From: Helicoverpa zea
Taxonomy: Eukaryota; Arthropoda; Insecta; Lepidoptera; Noctuidae
Direction of reading: 5' to 3'
DNA length: 64,000 bases
Assembly (NCBI RefSeq): GCF_022581195.2
Contig: NC_061456.1
Span: forward strand, 1,862,501 to 1,926,500
In this document: positions 10,500 to 23,963 of the stretch, piece by piece
Layout: each line of letters starts with the position of its first letter
Position numbering within the stretch: position 1 is the first letter of the stretch
The notes under the pieces: model-generated
What the model saw: only the letters and a program-made list of their open reading frames with translations
The model's database searches: none
What the model was told of the DNA's origin: nothing
Position numbers and translations under genes: made by a program

Positions 10500-13400
10500 T
10501 AACGTTATTCATATTTAAAGAATAATGACAGATTCTTTCATGATTTCATAAAGTATCGTTTGCAGTACTTGACCCAATTTTCAAAGTACCATAAAACGTT
10601 GATGAGAGCGCTTTTGTACCTTAAAGAAAGTATTTAGTAATTTATTTGCGCGTGTAATCAGTAACAGAATGTATGACTAAAATTACATATTTGATTTGAG
10701 TGACAAGTTTCTCTAAGAATCGTCTCATTCATATTTTTTCTTCTTGCTATAAATATTCTGACGTGAATGATGACATGAATGATGATTTGTCATTGAATTA
10801 AAGCTGGCACTATCTTAGTACGTTTTGTGTATATATATTTTCAAAGTAATGTAGCACCTCTTTCAAAATTGCCACATTTGAAATAAAGTTAATAAGTTCC
10901 TGTTTTACACATTTTCATTAGTGAACATATATTATCTAATCATTGGGAGCCGCTTAATACTATTGACACTCTTTAGCGATATTTCAAGTACTCGGTTAAT
11001 TTAGAATTAGGCGCCACAGACACACCTTAAGTCAGTAGAAATATAGTGCGAAACCTCACTATCAATTATGTAGAAATTGTTAAAAATAATTTAAAATATA
11101 AGTCACGTAACGGGATACTCTCCAACATTACACATCGTCCCTAAAATAAAATTCCTGTGGGCACATGATTTTACACCGTGGTACATGTACCACATATTTA
11201 CGTACATTTGTACCGTACATCCGATATTACGTGACACGACCTTCAAGGGAACACAGCTTTTATTTTAGGGTCCGTCATAAAATTGTGGGTCATGACGTCA
11301 TGATGGTGTGAACTTGTAAACACCTCAATGTGGTGTCGGTTTACTTGATGATTTGTTGGCTGGTTAGCTGTGGTTTAACATTTAAGGGCTTGATTTTTGA
11401 CGAAGATTCTGTTGCGATTAAAAACTTTTTGGTGTACAGGAATGAATATAGAAAGTCCACAAAAGTGTCCGTCTTACCTTATTTAGACAGTTTGCATATA
11501 AGTACTTAATTGAAAAAGAGGATGCAAAGAAATGAAGAATGTTCAAAAATTCATTATTCATATACATATTTAAATGAGGCATTATCTACCATCAACGCAG
11601 AAATTGATAGAATTTGTTCCATTTACAAGATATTTCCTCTTCCCCACATTTTACACGTCTTATTTCACTTTCCCACACGAGATCTCTCGCAATATTTATG
11701 AAAAAATATTGGAGCTCACTTTATTTACATAATAATAAGCTATTTCGTCTACTCACACGGTATGTTGATTTAAGAATTTTATGGAACATTCTTTTAGTGT
11801 CTACCGAAAATCATTATATGACTCCTCCCGCTGCAGGTGCAATATTAGGAAGAGTTATGCCCGCTTTCACTAACAATCTCTTAACGTTTTCCTAAGTATA
11901 ATTTAGAATTTTAAGGGTTCCCCCAATAATAAAGGTTATAAGGGACACTTAAACTTTGGTGAAAATGAAATTCGTATTAAGTGTTCCCTAAATGCTCTAA
12001 GGGGATATAAATATTCCCTAAAAGGTGTTTGTTCTCCTGCTGTAATCCTGCTGCCCCAGCTGATCTTAGAATAATAGACCATTTATCGTAAATATGCAAA
12101 GCTATAATACCCAATAATACACAATTAGCTTTGCTAAATGACCAGTTAGCACCTAATCACTATTCATTCGATCTAATGGTCGCCTCAAACGGCTGTTTAT
12201 GCAACATTTCCGAATGTCAAAATTTAAATACCGTCAAATTGATTTATTTGTTTTATACGAGATGTTTGCTGATGCCTCAGTATGTCTTTATCATCTTAAG
12301 TGACGTCTAATCAGTGATGATGAAATGATTTATGATGATAAGAATTTCGTGGTCATTGTACTTAGTCATGAGTCCTTGGGCTAGGCACTAGGAAATATTG
12401 CGGAGAATTACGATAAAATTTCCCAAGATTTACTTGAGGGTCAAAATATTTCGATTGGGTGACTATAGGTATAATTCAGTAACCGAGAAATAAATGTCCT
12501 TTGAAGCTTGCATCAATTTGATTTTCGCACATTTATATGTCATCTGTCTCTAAACGCTGAATCGATTTAGATAAAATTTCGTATGCATATAGAACGAACA
12601 CTAGGTCGAGTAGAGGCCTAGAAATCAAAATAAAACACGCTCGTGTAAAATCAAGTTTTTCCATTAACACGAATCTATTTACATTAGGTACCGGAATCTA
12701 AAGCATTTCACGAAAATAGCACCTACTTGCAATGTAAATTTTGAGATTTTAAAAAGTAGTTTATTCATTGAATGTCATCGAGATCATAAAATTAATTCAA
12801 TACAACGGATTCTCGAAGGCTTAGTGTTTGAACTTGAGATAACTATACATATTATCTGCCATCGCCCACCCACTCACGCGCAATTTAGTGAGTAATATCT
12901 GTGCTTTAAAAGGAGAATAGGTAATTTTCTTATAGGTAGGTACTTAGTTACAAGTAAGTATTTTTGAAGGTCAATAGGTATATTTATAAGGCAATTCAAA
13001 TATTTAAACTAAAGTGATTATTTTCATATATCGATTCAAATCCTGGGTTGTATTATTTTTGAATATTCTCTCTTACCAAAACTAAGAAACGAAGTTAATT
13101 TGTAGATGGTATGTACCCAATTGACAGTCGTTCTCACAAGATAAACAAAAACCCTCTTTAAAGACCGAAAAACAATCACGATCCACGTCAAACTTAATTA
13201 TAAACTTTCCATAATTTTAGCAATAAAACTCAAATGAATTGCATCGTAAATTATTTGAATAAGCAACTTTTACTTTTGCTTGTATGTACAGTAAACTTTC
13301 TCGTATTTTGTGCAGTTAAATAAATACAGGACATTGCAATGTTGGTTGTATCATTAAGAGGTACAACTTGGTACAATCCGAGGTACAACTCGCTTTCTGA

Positions 13401-14047
13401 ACCGAGAAATTATTTGACAATCCTTAATTGAGTTTGAGCTTTCGATATTTTGAAAGTAGTAGGGTAGGTAGGACCTTAAGATTACATTGTCACTGCATTC
13501 GAACTTATCCACTATTTTTGTAACTAGTGGTGTCTAGTGATTCCTTATTCGTTTTTAAGTTGTGTCAATATTATGAGAGAGAGTGTGCAGCTCTAAAATT
13601 AAGCCCAAAATTTGTCGAGGTGAATACTAAAATTGTTACTCTTTCAGGAACTTTATTATCATACTTATAATTTATCTAACAAACTACTACACATATCCCA
13701 ATTCTCGGTTACACCTTTCGTTAATAAGTCTATATCGTGACAAAAAATAAAAAGTAAGGTCTAATATGCCCATAATGGACAGTGTGATTAAACCAGCATA
13801 CTTCAAGTTCTCCTTAATTGGCGAAATTCAAAGCACATCTAATGAATCAGACTGTCTCCCGGTAAGAGCTGCGATTGGTTAATCTTAGCTATCGTTACAA
13901 GAACAGATACGGAACATTCCAGATGCACCGTGTATTGCACTTGTAATTTCTTAACTAGATTACCTTTTACAGAGTTTTCATATTGCTGATTTTAATCGAC
14001 AATCGAATTAATCGATGGATATTGCTGATAAGGTACATATTATAAAC
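10500..14047. other. Gene-free interval
   Basis: Open frames of 63 and 93 codons at 11510-11895 overlap one another and look random. An inverted repeat at 11941-11989 is listed separately. The rest shows no feature I can support. Confidence 0.5.
11941..11989. repeat. Short inverted repeat
   Basis: AGGGACACTTAA (11941-11952) faces TTAAGTGTTCCCT (11977-11989), differing by one inserted T. Further 'agggga..ttccct' strings lie at 12000-12020. It could be the stem of a small MITE or a chance hairpin. Confidence 0.4.
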
Positions 14048-14112
14048 CTGTGGAGATCTAAGGTGGAGGCCTATGTTCAGCAGTGGACGTCCTATGGCTG
14101 AGATGATGATGA
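14048..14112 (+). pseudogene. Extreme 3' end of a LINE endonuclease-reverse transcriptase
   Basis: Codons 14048-14101 read LWRSKVEAYVQQWTSYG and stop, followed at once by a GATGATGATGA tail. This is the C terminus of the moth LINE protein whose longer, 71-residue copy is at 50673-50888 (ending QWRALGEAYVQQWTAIG). Only 17 codons remain, so it is a severely 5'-truncated, dead insertion. The stop codon lies directly against the trinucleotide tail, so this family has essentially no 3' UTR. Confidence 0.85.
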
Positions 14113-15270
14113 GGATATTATAAACACACCTTAAATTAATAAGGGATTGTGAGTATACAGTTGGTGTTGATTGGTGTAGATACATCATTGCAAGGAGAAT
14201 TTGTAAGATATTTATCATAGCCCTGGAAAGACAATCTAGCGGAATTAGCGGAAAAGCCGATAAGAATCCGCTTTTTGGCATTGCTTATTTATCCGATCCC
14301 GGTATTTTAACTGGAATTCATTTATTAAATTATGTATTTACTAACCTAACCTATTATAATGCCAAAGGTATATTCTGTAGTGTTGTCAATACAGTAAAGT
14401 ACCCAATCATTTTCAAAGCGAGACACCTCATTTTGTTACGCAATTACACATAACTCGCGTACAAAGATTTCCATATGAATTTCTTGAGTATGATGACAAG
14501 TCATTAGGCATCCTTGTACAAAGTGGTCGCTGTTCAAATAGACCCTTCTGTGAATTTTATATTCTTTGTTCCTTAACAAAAACTGTTCAAAGGACACATC
14601 AAGGCAAATTCCTCTGTGTAGGGTAACCATTCGTTGGCGTGCATATATTAGAGGAATACAAAGTGTCCTGGTGAAATCATGGTTTTCCTCTCATTTTCTT
14701 TCAAATTCTTTATCATTTCACTAGTATTTTTCGAAATCCAGATTAAGACAGATTTTTCGAAATCTAGATTATAATACATTTTTCTAAATCCTAGACTTAT
14801 AAACTTATCAAGCTATGCGAACTTGAAAAGTATGTAGGTATTTTATTAGGTACACATCACAAAAGGGCTTTCATTCATCATATGCTTTGATGTGATAATT
14901 ATACGTCTTGGTTAATGTGAGACTTTTAAGAACACATTAACGACCATATTCCCTTAAACTTCATAATAAAAGTCAGTTCTACAGCCGACAATAAAAACAC
15001 CAGCCCTACAGTACGGCATATAATTTATGCCGTTTACATGTTTACACATAATTACTCTGTTGACCACATAATTCAGCGGAGCCATTAACGCGAGGGAAAT
15101 TAGAGAGACCCCGTTTGTGGTCACTTTATTTATTACCACAGCTTTTTAGGGTTAACACTGTGGAAGTGGTAGGGTTGGTTCTCGATTAAATGGCTAACAT
15201 TTTATAACGTAATAAGTGATTTTTTTGTGCGTGATATTTTTCCCACATCCGGCTGTTATTTGAACGTCTT
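14113..15270. other. Gene-free stretch
   Basis: Only short random-looking frames of up to 64 codons begin in this stretch; no repeat was recognised. Confidence 0.45.
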
Positions 15271-15464
15271 TGATTGTCGTTACGTTAAGAAGCCAGTAAG
15301 TGTAATAACCAGTTTTACCTAGGGACATTTGGTTACCTGAGTAACTGGCTTGAGGAGGTCAGATAGGCAGTCACTCCTTGTAAAGCACTGGTACTCAGCA
15401 GCATCCGGTTAGACTGAAAGCCGACCCCAACATAGTTGGGAAAAGGCTTGGGATATGATGATGA
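15271..15464 (+). mobile_element. Copy of the 'cttgtaaagcactggtac' retroposon
   Basis: It aligns along its length with the 1001-1200 element: 'gtcgttacg', 'agaagccagtaag', 'ggtcagataggcagtcactccttgtaaag', 'ccgaccccaacatagttggg', and a degenerate 'ggatatgatgatga' tail. It is more diverged than the first copy, and flanking duplications were not found. Confidence 0.82.
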
Positions 15465-17594
15465 GGTTAGGTATTGTGCCCACAACATTGCTTGTCGCGC
15501 CTGTTTATTTTGCTGATCATTGACAGGGCTTGGGAAGTGAACGTAAATAATATTTTTAGATTTACTGCTTTCTAGAGTTGCAGCCGATTGCAATGAAATG
15601 TAAATTTTACTTCCTTACTGATATTGAAAATGTAAATGTAACTCTACAGTTAAAATCAAATTGTGATAGAAACATTGGATTTATTTTCGTATTTATGAAT
15701 TATTCTTATTTTCGTGTGAAACAACGGGAGTAATTACAAAAGTATGAAGTAAAAACTTAAACTTCATTTCCTCAGAAAAAAATACCGTCGTGTACCATTA
15801 AATTAGTTCCACAAGAAAATACTAGACACAACCTAATGCCTAAGTCATTACTGGATGATTTTCTACAATGTCAAGACAGGCACTTTCTCGAAGCTATTTT
15901 CTAATGCGTTACTAATTCAAGATTATGGCCTGAACCGTAGAAGGCACGAAATGACTTATTTATATGCGAAATAAAAGTGTTATGTGAAAAATGGAACGTC
16001 AAAAGTGACGTTGAAGATATTTTTGTACGTGTGTGGTCTCTTTGACAGATTGCTGCGTTAGGCGGGAAAATTGATTCGAATTGCATTTGGTCAGATGATT
16101 TATTTTATAGTGCAGGGGCAAAGTGATGTAAGATTGATAGACGATTTCAAACAATTTGTTGTGAAAAATATGACTCTGAAGGATAGAGTGGTTTCTATCA
16201 TTCACAAACCAAAAAAAAATTCATTGTGTAACGTTCGAAACTTCTTATTTATTCAAAACAGTACCCGTCTTTGTTGCGACTAAAACGCTATAAAGGCAGT
16301 AAAGTCTAGACGTTTGCTAATGAATGACCTATCAATTTTAATGCCCATACTTTGTTAGCACGTTTCCAAACCCCATAGTTTCCCACGCAATCTTTAAACA
16401 AGCCATTTACTCATTAACACTAGTTTATTTACCTACGTTATTTTACCAATAGTGAAGAGTGCTCTAGGGCGCGTTATGAAACCACCCATTTGGATCCAAA
16501 CCTATTTCTATCTCCCAGCAATTCGCGAAAAAATAAACTATTACAATGATTTATGATCACATAAATTTTATACAACAAATTATTATTTGATGTTTTACAG
16601 AAATACGAAAGATATAACTGTAATATGTTTGTGTTAACAGCTCAAAAGCTCCGGCCCTTGAAATAACTTATTTAGAATTACAAATGATTATGAAAACCTG
16701 TGTAAACATATAAAATTATGATTTGCGGCAATTTGTTAGCATTTTTGCGTCGGTTTATTTTGTTTTCGCTCGTAAAACCCACCAGGGCTTACGTATTGGC
16801 CAAAGTTGACGTTTGAGTCGTAAAATTGTTATGTAAACCGCGTTGACTTGGACACATTACTAGACTTATTACGTGGAAGTTGGAACGCGTCGCGCAATTC
16901 ATCAGTTTCGACTAGTTTCATCGTTATTTTTAACCACAATACAGTTTATAGGTTTGCACCCATAGCTATTTCTGGGTTGTAGTAATGCATATTTTCAGTT
17001 TATGGTCTCCCTGAAATAAAAGTTACTATGCCAAATGTGTAGTGCAATCTGTGCTTTAGCATACTTCCTCCAAATTCCTCCCAGTTCGCTTTCAAATAAT
17101 CTGTTAGGTATTTCTAGACGATAATTTTCTAGATGACACGAGATGGCAGAAGAAAACATGCAGCACCGATCCCATATAAAATGTCGATAAGAGCAGGAGG
17201 ATGATGAATATTGTCAAAAATTATATCATATCCATTGCTCTATTTCTGCCTGAACGAAGGATAAATCAGCAAACGCATTAGCATTCATATCAAAACGGGA
17301 TTGGCATATCAACTAAATATTAATTCCTAGAATCATGTACCGGCACTAATCGGTGCCAAGCTCACTGTTAGCTATGTTCCTTTCGAAGAATGTGTCACGC
17401 TATATTAATTTTCTTTAAGCAATATTTATCTTAAATAGGTCATCGATATAAATATTCAATAAAGGTTTTTTAAACTTTTGCGATTTGTACATATGTTTAT
17501 AAATAATTATAATCAGGATTCAAGTGCGATGTAAAGCTACGATAACTTTGTATTTTCCCTTTTTTTTGGTTTATCATGGGGTATCAGGATGAAT
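15465..17594. other. Gene-free interval
   Basis: Overlapping 60-86-codon frames on both strands look like chance. At 17130-17210 'gatggcagaagaaaacatg..gataagagcaggaggatgatga' resembles a decayed LINE C-terminal region with a trinucleotide tail (low confidence). Confidence 0.4.
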
Positions 17595-17718
17595 GGGTAA
17601 CTGGGTTGAGGTCAGATAGGCAGTCGCTCCTTGTAAAACACTGGTTCCCAGTTGCACTTGTTAGTTAGACTGGAAGCCGACACTAGATAGTTGGGAAAAG
17701 GCTAAGTAGATGAAGATC
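17595..17718 (+). mobile_element. 5'-truncated copy of the same retroposon
   Basis: It retains only the 3' half: 'gggtaactgggttgaggtcagataggcagtcgctccttg', 'ggaagccgac', 'tagttgggaaaaggct', then a decayed 'agatgaagat' tail. Truncation from the 5' side is as expected for retroposition. Confidence 0.78.
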
Positions 17719-20554
17719 TAAATGAAGAGGAGGTATAAGGTATTTTTCAGTAGTAGATGGTTGCTACCCAAAATCTTAAATTACAGTTGAAAAAAATCTT
17801 CGTCTGGTCTACTATTAGTCAATTAGATTTATGAAGCAAGTTGATCCAATGAAACCGCGTCACATCATTTGCAAGCGAAGCGATAAAGCGCCAAATAACA
17901 GGCGCCGACTCGATTGCTACTGGATATGGTGACCATGTATATTAAAGCTGGTGAGACAGTTACTATGTGTTCTTAATGTCTATTAGTAGGGAAAGGTTCA
18001 AGACAGGTGTTGGTGTAAAGGTTTTAGGTGGAAAAGAATGTTGTGGCTCTAAGCGATTTCAGCAAAAGCGAAAGTGAAAATTGCATCAATAATGCTCACA
18101 ATACGAATACCTAGCTACCTGGTACACGTAAGTACACGTATAATATGATTCGTTGTTGTACATTGACATTTACCCAACCTACTGTTTACGTCATTACCCA
18201 ATGTATGATGATGCGTAACCATCTAATTGTGTCGTTTGTTTCAACTAAGTGCGATTTTAGTAAGAAGCTGTTAATGTATGATTGTTTCTCAGTAATCGGA
18301 CATCATAGTTTGTTCGTATTTGCTTCTGTACAGTGTTAACTTGCCAATTGACATTACGTAGCCTCAGCTTGTTTATTTTGATTAGTATTTTTGGTGATTA
18401 CGTCATTGACAATAATCGTCTAGTTTTAGTAATGTTATTCTGGTCTTCTTTTACGGTTATTATATGAAAAATAATTCACGAAGAATTAAAAGACAGTCTC
18501 AAAATCATCTAATCGCATGGCCACATTACCCAAAACCACTTGTATATTTATTTCAATTAGTACGAAAATAGTATCAATGTTCCGGCCTTGGTGGGAATTA
18601 TCTAGGAATTATTGTGGCTTGGCCACCTGGGATCACATGTTGTGCGCGGGAGCATCAACGTTCTAAAGTTAAATTTAAAATTTCACTTTTTTTTGTAATT
18701 CGGTTCCGGATACTGCAATTTGTTTGTTATAAATTCAAATTGCTTGGAATGCAGGTAAAGATGTAAAGTGGTTTTCGATTGAGCTGTGTTTGTGCTAGAC
18801 TAAAGAATCAACAAATGCCGATCAAATGTTGTCTGGCTTACGGGAATTCATCAGGTCTTAAAGAAATACCTAACTGTCTTTTTTAACCCGATAGTTTTTT
18901 TTAATAAGCGCATAATGTGGTGAAATAAATGTAGTCTATAAAAGATGACAAGATATTTTATAAAGATAATGTGAAATGCAGGTTTTATGCAGTCGATTAA
19001 AAGTTTATTTTCTATAAATAGAATTTTAATAATATGCAACCAATAACCGTACCGTTATTAAAACTCTTGAACTTTGCTATAAATAATTGAAAGTCATTAG
19101 AAAACGTTGGACAAAAAATGAAATCATTTAAACATATATATTTACGACTGAAATCTAGACCGCAATAAAACGTTTTCCTTAAAGTGGTATATGGTAAAAC
19201 CGCTACATTTCACACTGGCAACACTTCAAACAGGATTACTCTCAGCAAAAAATACGACGATTTATCTCCAATACTAAAATAATTAACACACGAACCAAAT
19301 ACGAATAAAGCTACCGGTCACACCGGTTTCCAATAAATACAAATCGGTTTCTGTCAATTAATTAAAGATTCGATTTTAATCGATAAGTCAGTTAAGCTTG
19401 TCAAGACAATTGTAATCCGCGAAAGTCGTCACTAATGAAATAAACTTCTTACTTAATGGTAAAGGGAAATTAGTAAGCAATTTATTCGATAACTGCCCCA
19501 TATCGATCGTGAGATCCGATTAAGTTCATAATCTGTTTGAAATCGATTTTTAATGATGTATAATTTAATCGACCAAACCAATTTGTTTTCACTTCAAATT
19601 ATATTCAATTTATGGGTATTTATTCATGAGGTAGAAAAATACGTGGTCGGATATTATTTATGTTGAGTGTGTATAAAACGAGAATCTTAATAATTTGATA
19701 TTAAATAAGTGAATTACGGTATTATACTACGCAGCATATTTTATAATCATATTTCTCCGACAGAAGTTTTCTTATTCAGAACTTCATTGAAAATATTGGC
19801 AACTTTCATAAGCAATATATTACGCACGACGTTATAAATATAGGTGGTTCATATGAGAAATACATGTAATTTTTGATCATTAAAGAGGCTAGGTTGCACT
19901 GTTATATTCTGAGGGCAACATGTAAATAAATGAGTCTGCGTTGCAGCTTGTATACTATGTCAATTTAAATTTACGCACACATAAATCACAGCTGCGTAAA
20001 GGTCGACTTTCTGGGCCAACTGACGTAACACACGAAAATATTTTTATAAATCGAATCGTGTCGATCGCTCCCTCAACGATAACGATCGTCCATTGTTAAA
20101 CGATACATTTACATTATTCTAATCGATTATCGAATCAAATTGATTGGCTTATTAGTGAATGAATGATACGAATGATTTCGTTCATTTTTATTAATACGCT
20201 ACATAATTTAGTTCATTATGGCAGACGGTTTCCGGAGATATTAACGTCTTGATTTAAATGCTATTTTGCCTTGATAAATGGAAAAAAATGACGACTATCA
20301 TAGCGTTGGTCATAAATTAATTTGTACAATGCTGAAGCTAAATATTTATGTTTGATGTTCGCGTTGTTTCGAGGATTTTACGATGTATATGTGAATGGCG
20401 GACGGGGGCCGTAAAATTAATTAGGACTGAGAGCCTGTGAATAGAGCCTCCGATGGACTTAATTCAATGTTTGATAAACAGTCATCTTAATTCAAGGATC
20501 AATGGCAGGATGACGCCATTTTAGACTGGTAATAGACTAGACGCCAGTCAATCT
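17719..20554. other. Gene-free interval
   Basis: About 2.8 kb of unique AT-rich DNA. Frames at 18145-18339 and 18851-19039 are short and unsupported. Confidence 0.5.
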
Positions 20555-20735
20555 ATATTATAAAAATGAAACCCGCTTTCCGTTGTCACGACATAACATG
20601 AAAACGGCTTGACCGATTTGGCTGAAAATTAGAGGGGAGGTAACTTAGACCCGGGAGAAGATTTTAGGATCGGTACGGTATTTGCCACCATCTGGCTACG
20701 GGACGCGGGTGAAACCGCGGGCGAAAGCTAGTAGA
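20555..20735 (+). repeat. LINE 3' end, fairly well preserved
   Basis: The run 'tattataaaaatgaaacccgc', 'aaaacggcttgaccgattt', 'ggctgaaaattagaggggagg', 'ctacgggacgcgggtgaaac', 'cgcgggcgaaagctagta' is the hallmark tail of an RTE-type insect LINE. It is non-coding. The orientation follows the 'gggacgcgggtgaaaccgcggg' end. Confidence 0.75.
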
Positions 20736-21104
20736 ATATATTTTTTGAACGATCATAATTAAATTATTTTTTATTCAATATTTATAAAGCAAGTAGAATA
20801 TTTTATTCACTATATTCAAAGTAACTTAAACATATAATCTCCATTAGTATTATAATAATCACTTAATAATATCGAATATACATTAGCTATACATATTATT
20901 TATGTAAAAAATCATATTTTATGTCAGAAATGAAGGCCCAATGAGTGGATGTATTATTTATAAAATTTTAACAAATCAACATCATGGTCAGCGGTTCTGA
21001 TGTAATACAAAATATGTAATTGCTTAAGGGCTCATAAAAATATTACACTCAAGTACTTATCAAGATCATTCTTGCGCAGCCAATTTAGAACTCACTAGTC
21101 GTTT
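20736..21104. other. Very AT-rich gene-free stretch
   Basis: Low-complexity A/T sequence; nothing recognised. Confidence 0.5.
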
Positions 21105-21245
21105 TACCGCGGTTTCATTCACGGCCTGAGGGAACTACGGCCCGTACAGGGATATCCTATATTATTCAGGAAGAGTGTTGCTTTCCAACAGTGAAAGAAT
21201 TTTTCAAATCAGGTTCGGTAGCATCGGAGCCTGTACAAACAAACT
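21105..21245 (-). repeat. LINE 3' end, inverted
   Basis: On the minus strand it reads 'ttgtacaggctccga', 'gaaaaattctttcactgttgg', 'cgggccgtagttccctc', 'gaaaccgcgg'. It belongs with the LINE-tail group of 25890-26055 and ends in the same 'aaaccgcgg' signature. Confidence 0.65.
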
Positions 21246-21831
21246 GAATGTTTTCTCTCTAACTTATTATATTTGTAACGATTTAATAGTAGACTTATTA
21301 CCTACAATTAGCACTCGGTAGTCTCGAATAAGAATTTAAAACAATTAGTTGTAGAATTAGACTAATTACTAATGTGCATAGTCGATTAGTCAGAAGTCGG
21401 AATCACATTACTATTAATTTCAAAAATGATTCCCAATATTAATTGGAAAGCGAACATCAATCGCGTGATTGATAGCACAAATACTTTGCACAAATATAAA
21501 TAAAAATACATACCTACAAACAAAATGTGCGAACAGTAGGTATTTGGTTTTGTAACTGCAATATTTTAAAACCGAAACTTCTGACAGTCAATCATTTTCA
21601 CTACAGTAATTTACATTCATATGTTTGCAATCGATAAATACATAATATGACTCATGTGAATGAAGTTTTATTCGGATTGGATTTATCGATAGCTTTTTAA
21701 AGTTCAGGACTATTTTAGCATAAACCTGTTACGTAGAACAATTACTTCACTTTCATAGAGTTGATCACTTTACATTACACTCCTATATTCACGAAACTAT
21801 TCACTCATTGTTTACGAAAAATAAAGATGAG

Positions 21832-21959
21832 TTTTGGAAACGAGCCGCCGACAACAACTGCCGACCAAACGTGCAACGAGTGCATGAAATCGGTCGAAAT
21901 CTGAGGGCAACTGCACGTACAAACCGTTGTTGCAGTCGGCAGCTTGTTTCCAAAACGTA
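21832..21959. mobile_element. GC-rich foldback element
   Basis: GTTTTGGAAACGAGCCGCCG opens the left arm, and the reverse complement of the right arm begins GTTTTGGAAACAAGCTGCCG. The arms continue to pair with gaps through 'aacaac..acgtgca'. The element is about 128 bp and is much more GC-rich than the flanking DNA. A 64-codon frame across it is incidental. It is either a foldback MITE or a hairpin-forming locus. Confidence 0.65.
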
Positions 21960-22450
21960 CCTTACATATACACTTTATTTTTTAAAAAGGATTAAAAATT
22001 AAAATTCTACACTGTATTCTGTCTTGAGACAGCTTTCTTTTTCATGCGTCGAAAGGATTAAGGTTGGTTTCACTAAACAAACGCGGCGACACAATGTCTG
22101 AATTAAATCGCACCTTAAATGGATGGTGTTTCAATCCAAAAGTATCAGCAATTATTGTACTAAACGTCTGTTGTGTATTAAGTGTGTTGATATGCAAAAT
22201 TGAAGCTTCTCCCTTATATGGATAGGGTGGATTATTGAATGGTTTTTGTTTAGCTTTCATAATGTAATTTTACAGTTCAATTTGCTTAATAAATGATAGA
22301 AATGAGAAATCATGTTAGTGATTTCGAGATCCTTTATAGTTTATACATATTTTCGACTTGGATTGTCTTTATTTTTCCTGGTTTAGGGAAAAAGATTTCA
22401 GATTACCCCTGTATTAGAAAATATTGGTATGGAGAATTCTCCTCAAACAC

Positions 22451-22487
22451 GTTACTAACGTCTGTTTAACTTTTTTGTAGTAAGACC
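22451..22487 (-). repeat. Single end of the 'ttactacaaaaact' MITE family
   Basis: The reverse complement reads 'ggtcttactacaaaaaagtt' then 'aaacagacgttag', matching the left end of the 9605-9747 MITE. The opposite end was not found. Confidence 0.55.
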
Positions 22488-23218
22488 TACTTATATGAAG
22501 TTTTCAAAATCTTATCACTACAAAGCCGTTGACAACATATTCTATATTTGGATATGACAACTTCTGATTAGAACAATTTATTATAATCGGTATCTAATCT
22601 TTGTAGACAATCAGTCGTTAACATATAACTTAATATCGTCAATAAAACAATAGCTAAGTAATTCGTCCGCAACGATCAGATAGGTTATAGAATCAATTAA
22701 ATCAATCTGTCTATCTGATAGTAGAAACTTGTTCATTGTGATGAGATCATCTGATATGAGATTCTAAAGTAGCTGGAATGAATTGATATTTTGACTTGTG
22801 AACTACTTCGGATAAAAATTATGTCGGTTCAGGTGATTATGTATGTACCAGTGTAAATAGTTGTTGGTAAAGCAATGATAGAAATAGAAAAACAATAGCT
22901 TTAAAAAGATGATGTAAATAATTTATTCATTTTATTTTACCAGACTTTTATACGACTCACTTTTTTTTAATCGCTTAATTACATTTTCAAGTATCACAAT
23001 TAAACGCCATAATGTTGATGTCTAAACAATCTTCAAAAAACTAGAAAAAATCCGTCATCATTAATTCGACACGCTCCAAAAAACATCTCAATTTCTTTGA
23101 TGAGCCTTTGCATTGTTACCATTACCACCCAGGGCGACCTTGAAAAGTCAAAACAAGTTATTTCGAACTTCTTTATTTATAAGATCTATTTTATCCTCAC
23201 TGATGTTAGATAAGCCAC
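22488..23218. other. Gene-free flank of the long inverted-repeat element
   Basis: AT-rich unique sequence. No feature recognised up to the CGCCT duplication at 23219. Confidence 0.5.
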
Positions 23219-23223
23219 CGCCT

Positions 23224-23822
23224 CACAGTGGATCCAAATTGAAAATTAGTGGACATAGGCAACAAAGTTCCAATATCGATTCGATATTTTTTTATGTGAT
23301 TCTACATGATATTCCAGACAACTTTTACTCTTGTGAAATTTCTTCTAAAGTCGATCGTTTGTCTGAAAAAAAATAAATTAGATTTTTTTGTATGGAGCGA
23401 ATCACGTTTATTTTTTTTTCTTCAATTGTACGAATATGTTAGGTCTGTGGCGTGAGTATATGATACCTAGGGTCATTCTCTATCCAAGAAAAAATATATC
23501 AGCGCCGGCCATCTGCAGCCGCGCGAGTAATCATTCGGTAAAAAAATAATATTTTCTATGACATTTTTTGCCTTTTAAGATCAATTCAAAGTATATTTTT
23601 TGTCTCACTTGGCTGTTTTCACCTTATTTTTGGTTAAATATATAGTTTTGTACTCATAACTAGTAATTCTAGCAGAGGTTTTGTTATTATTGCATGTTAT
23701 CGGTGGCACCTGCATTGTGATTGATGACTCATTTTTGTTGTGCGCTCGTCTAAGCGCACAACTAATTAGTCATCGAAAAATGCTCGTCTCTGATTGGCTG
23801 TAATTTTTTTTACTACCTGCTA
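23224..23822 (+). repeat. Left ~599-bp terminal inverted repeat
   Basis: It starts CACAGTG and ends at 'actacctgcta'. It contains 'gcgccggccatctgcagccg', 'cgcgagtaatcattcggt' and an internal small palindrome 'gttgtgcgctcgtctaagcgcacaac'. Its match to the right arm is nearly base for base. Confidence 0.92.
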
Positions 23823-23963
23823 GTCATGTTAATATGTTCACTACTTGAGTAATTAACACTGACTATAAATACAAAGACATTTATTATGTCCCTCTAGTTT
23901 CGCTCTTGTCGCTTATTTGTGAACACGGTGAAATACTTTTATTTTAATATTTACGTTAGAACT

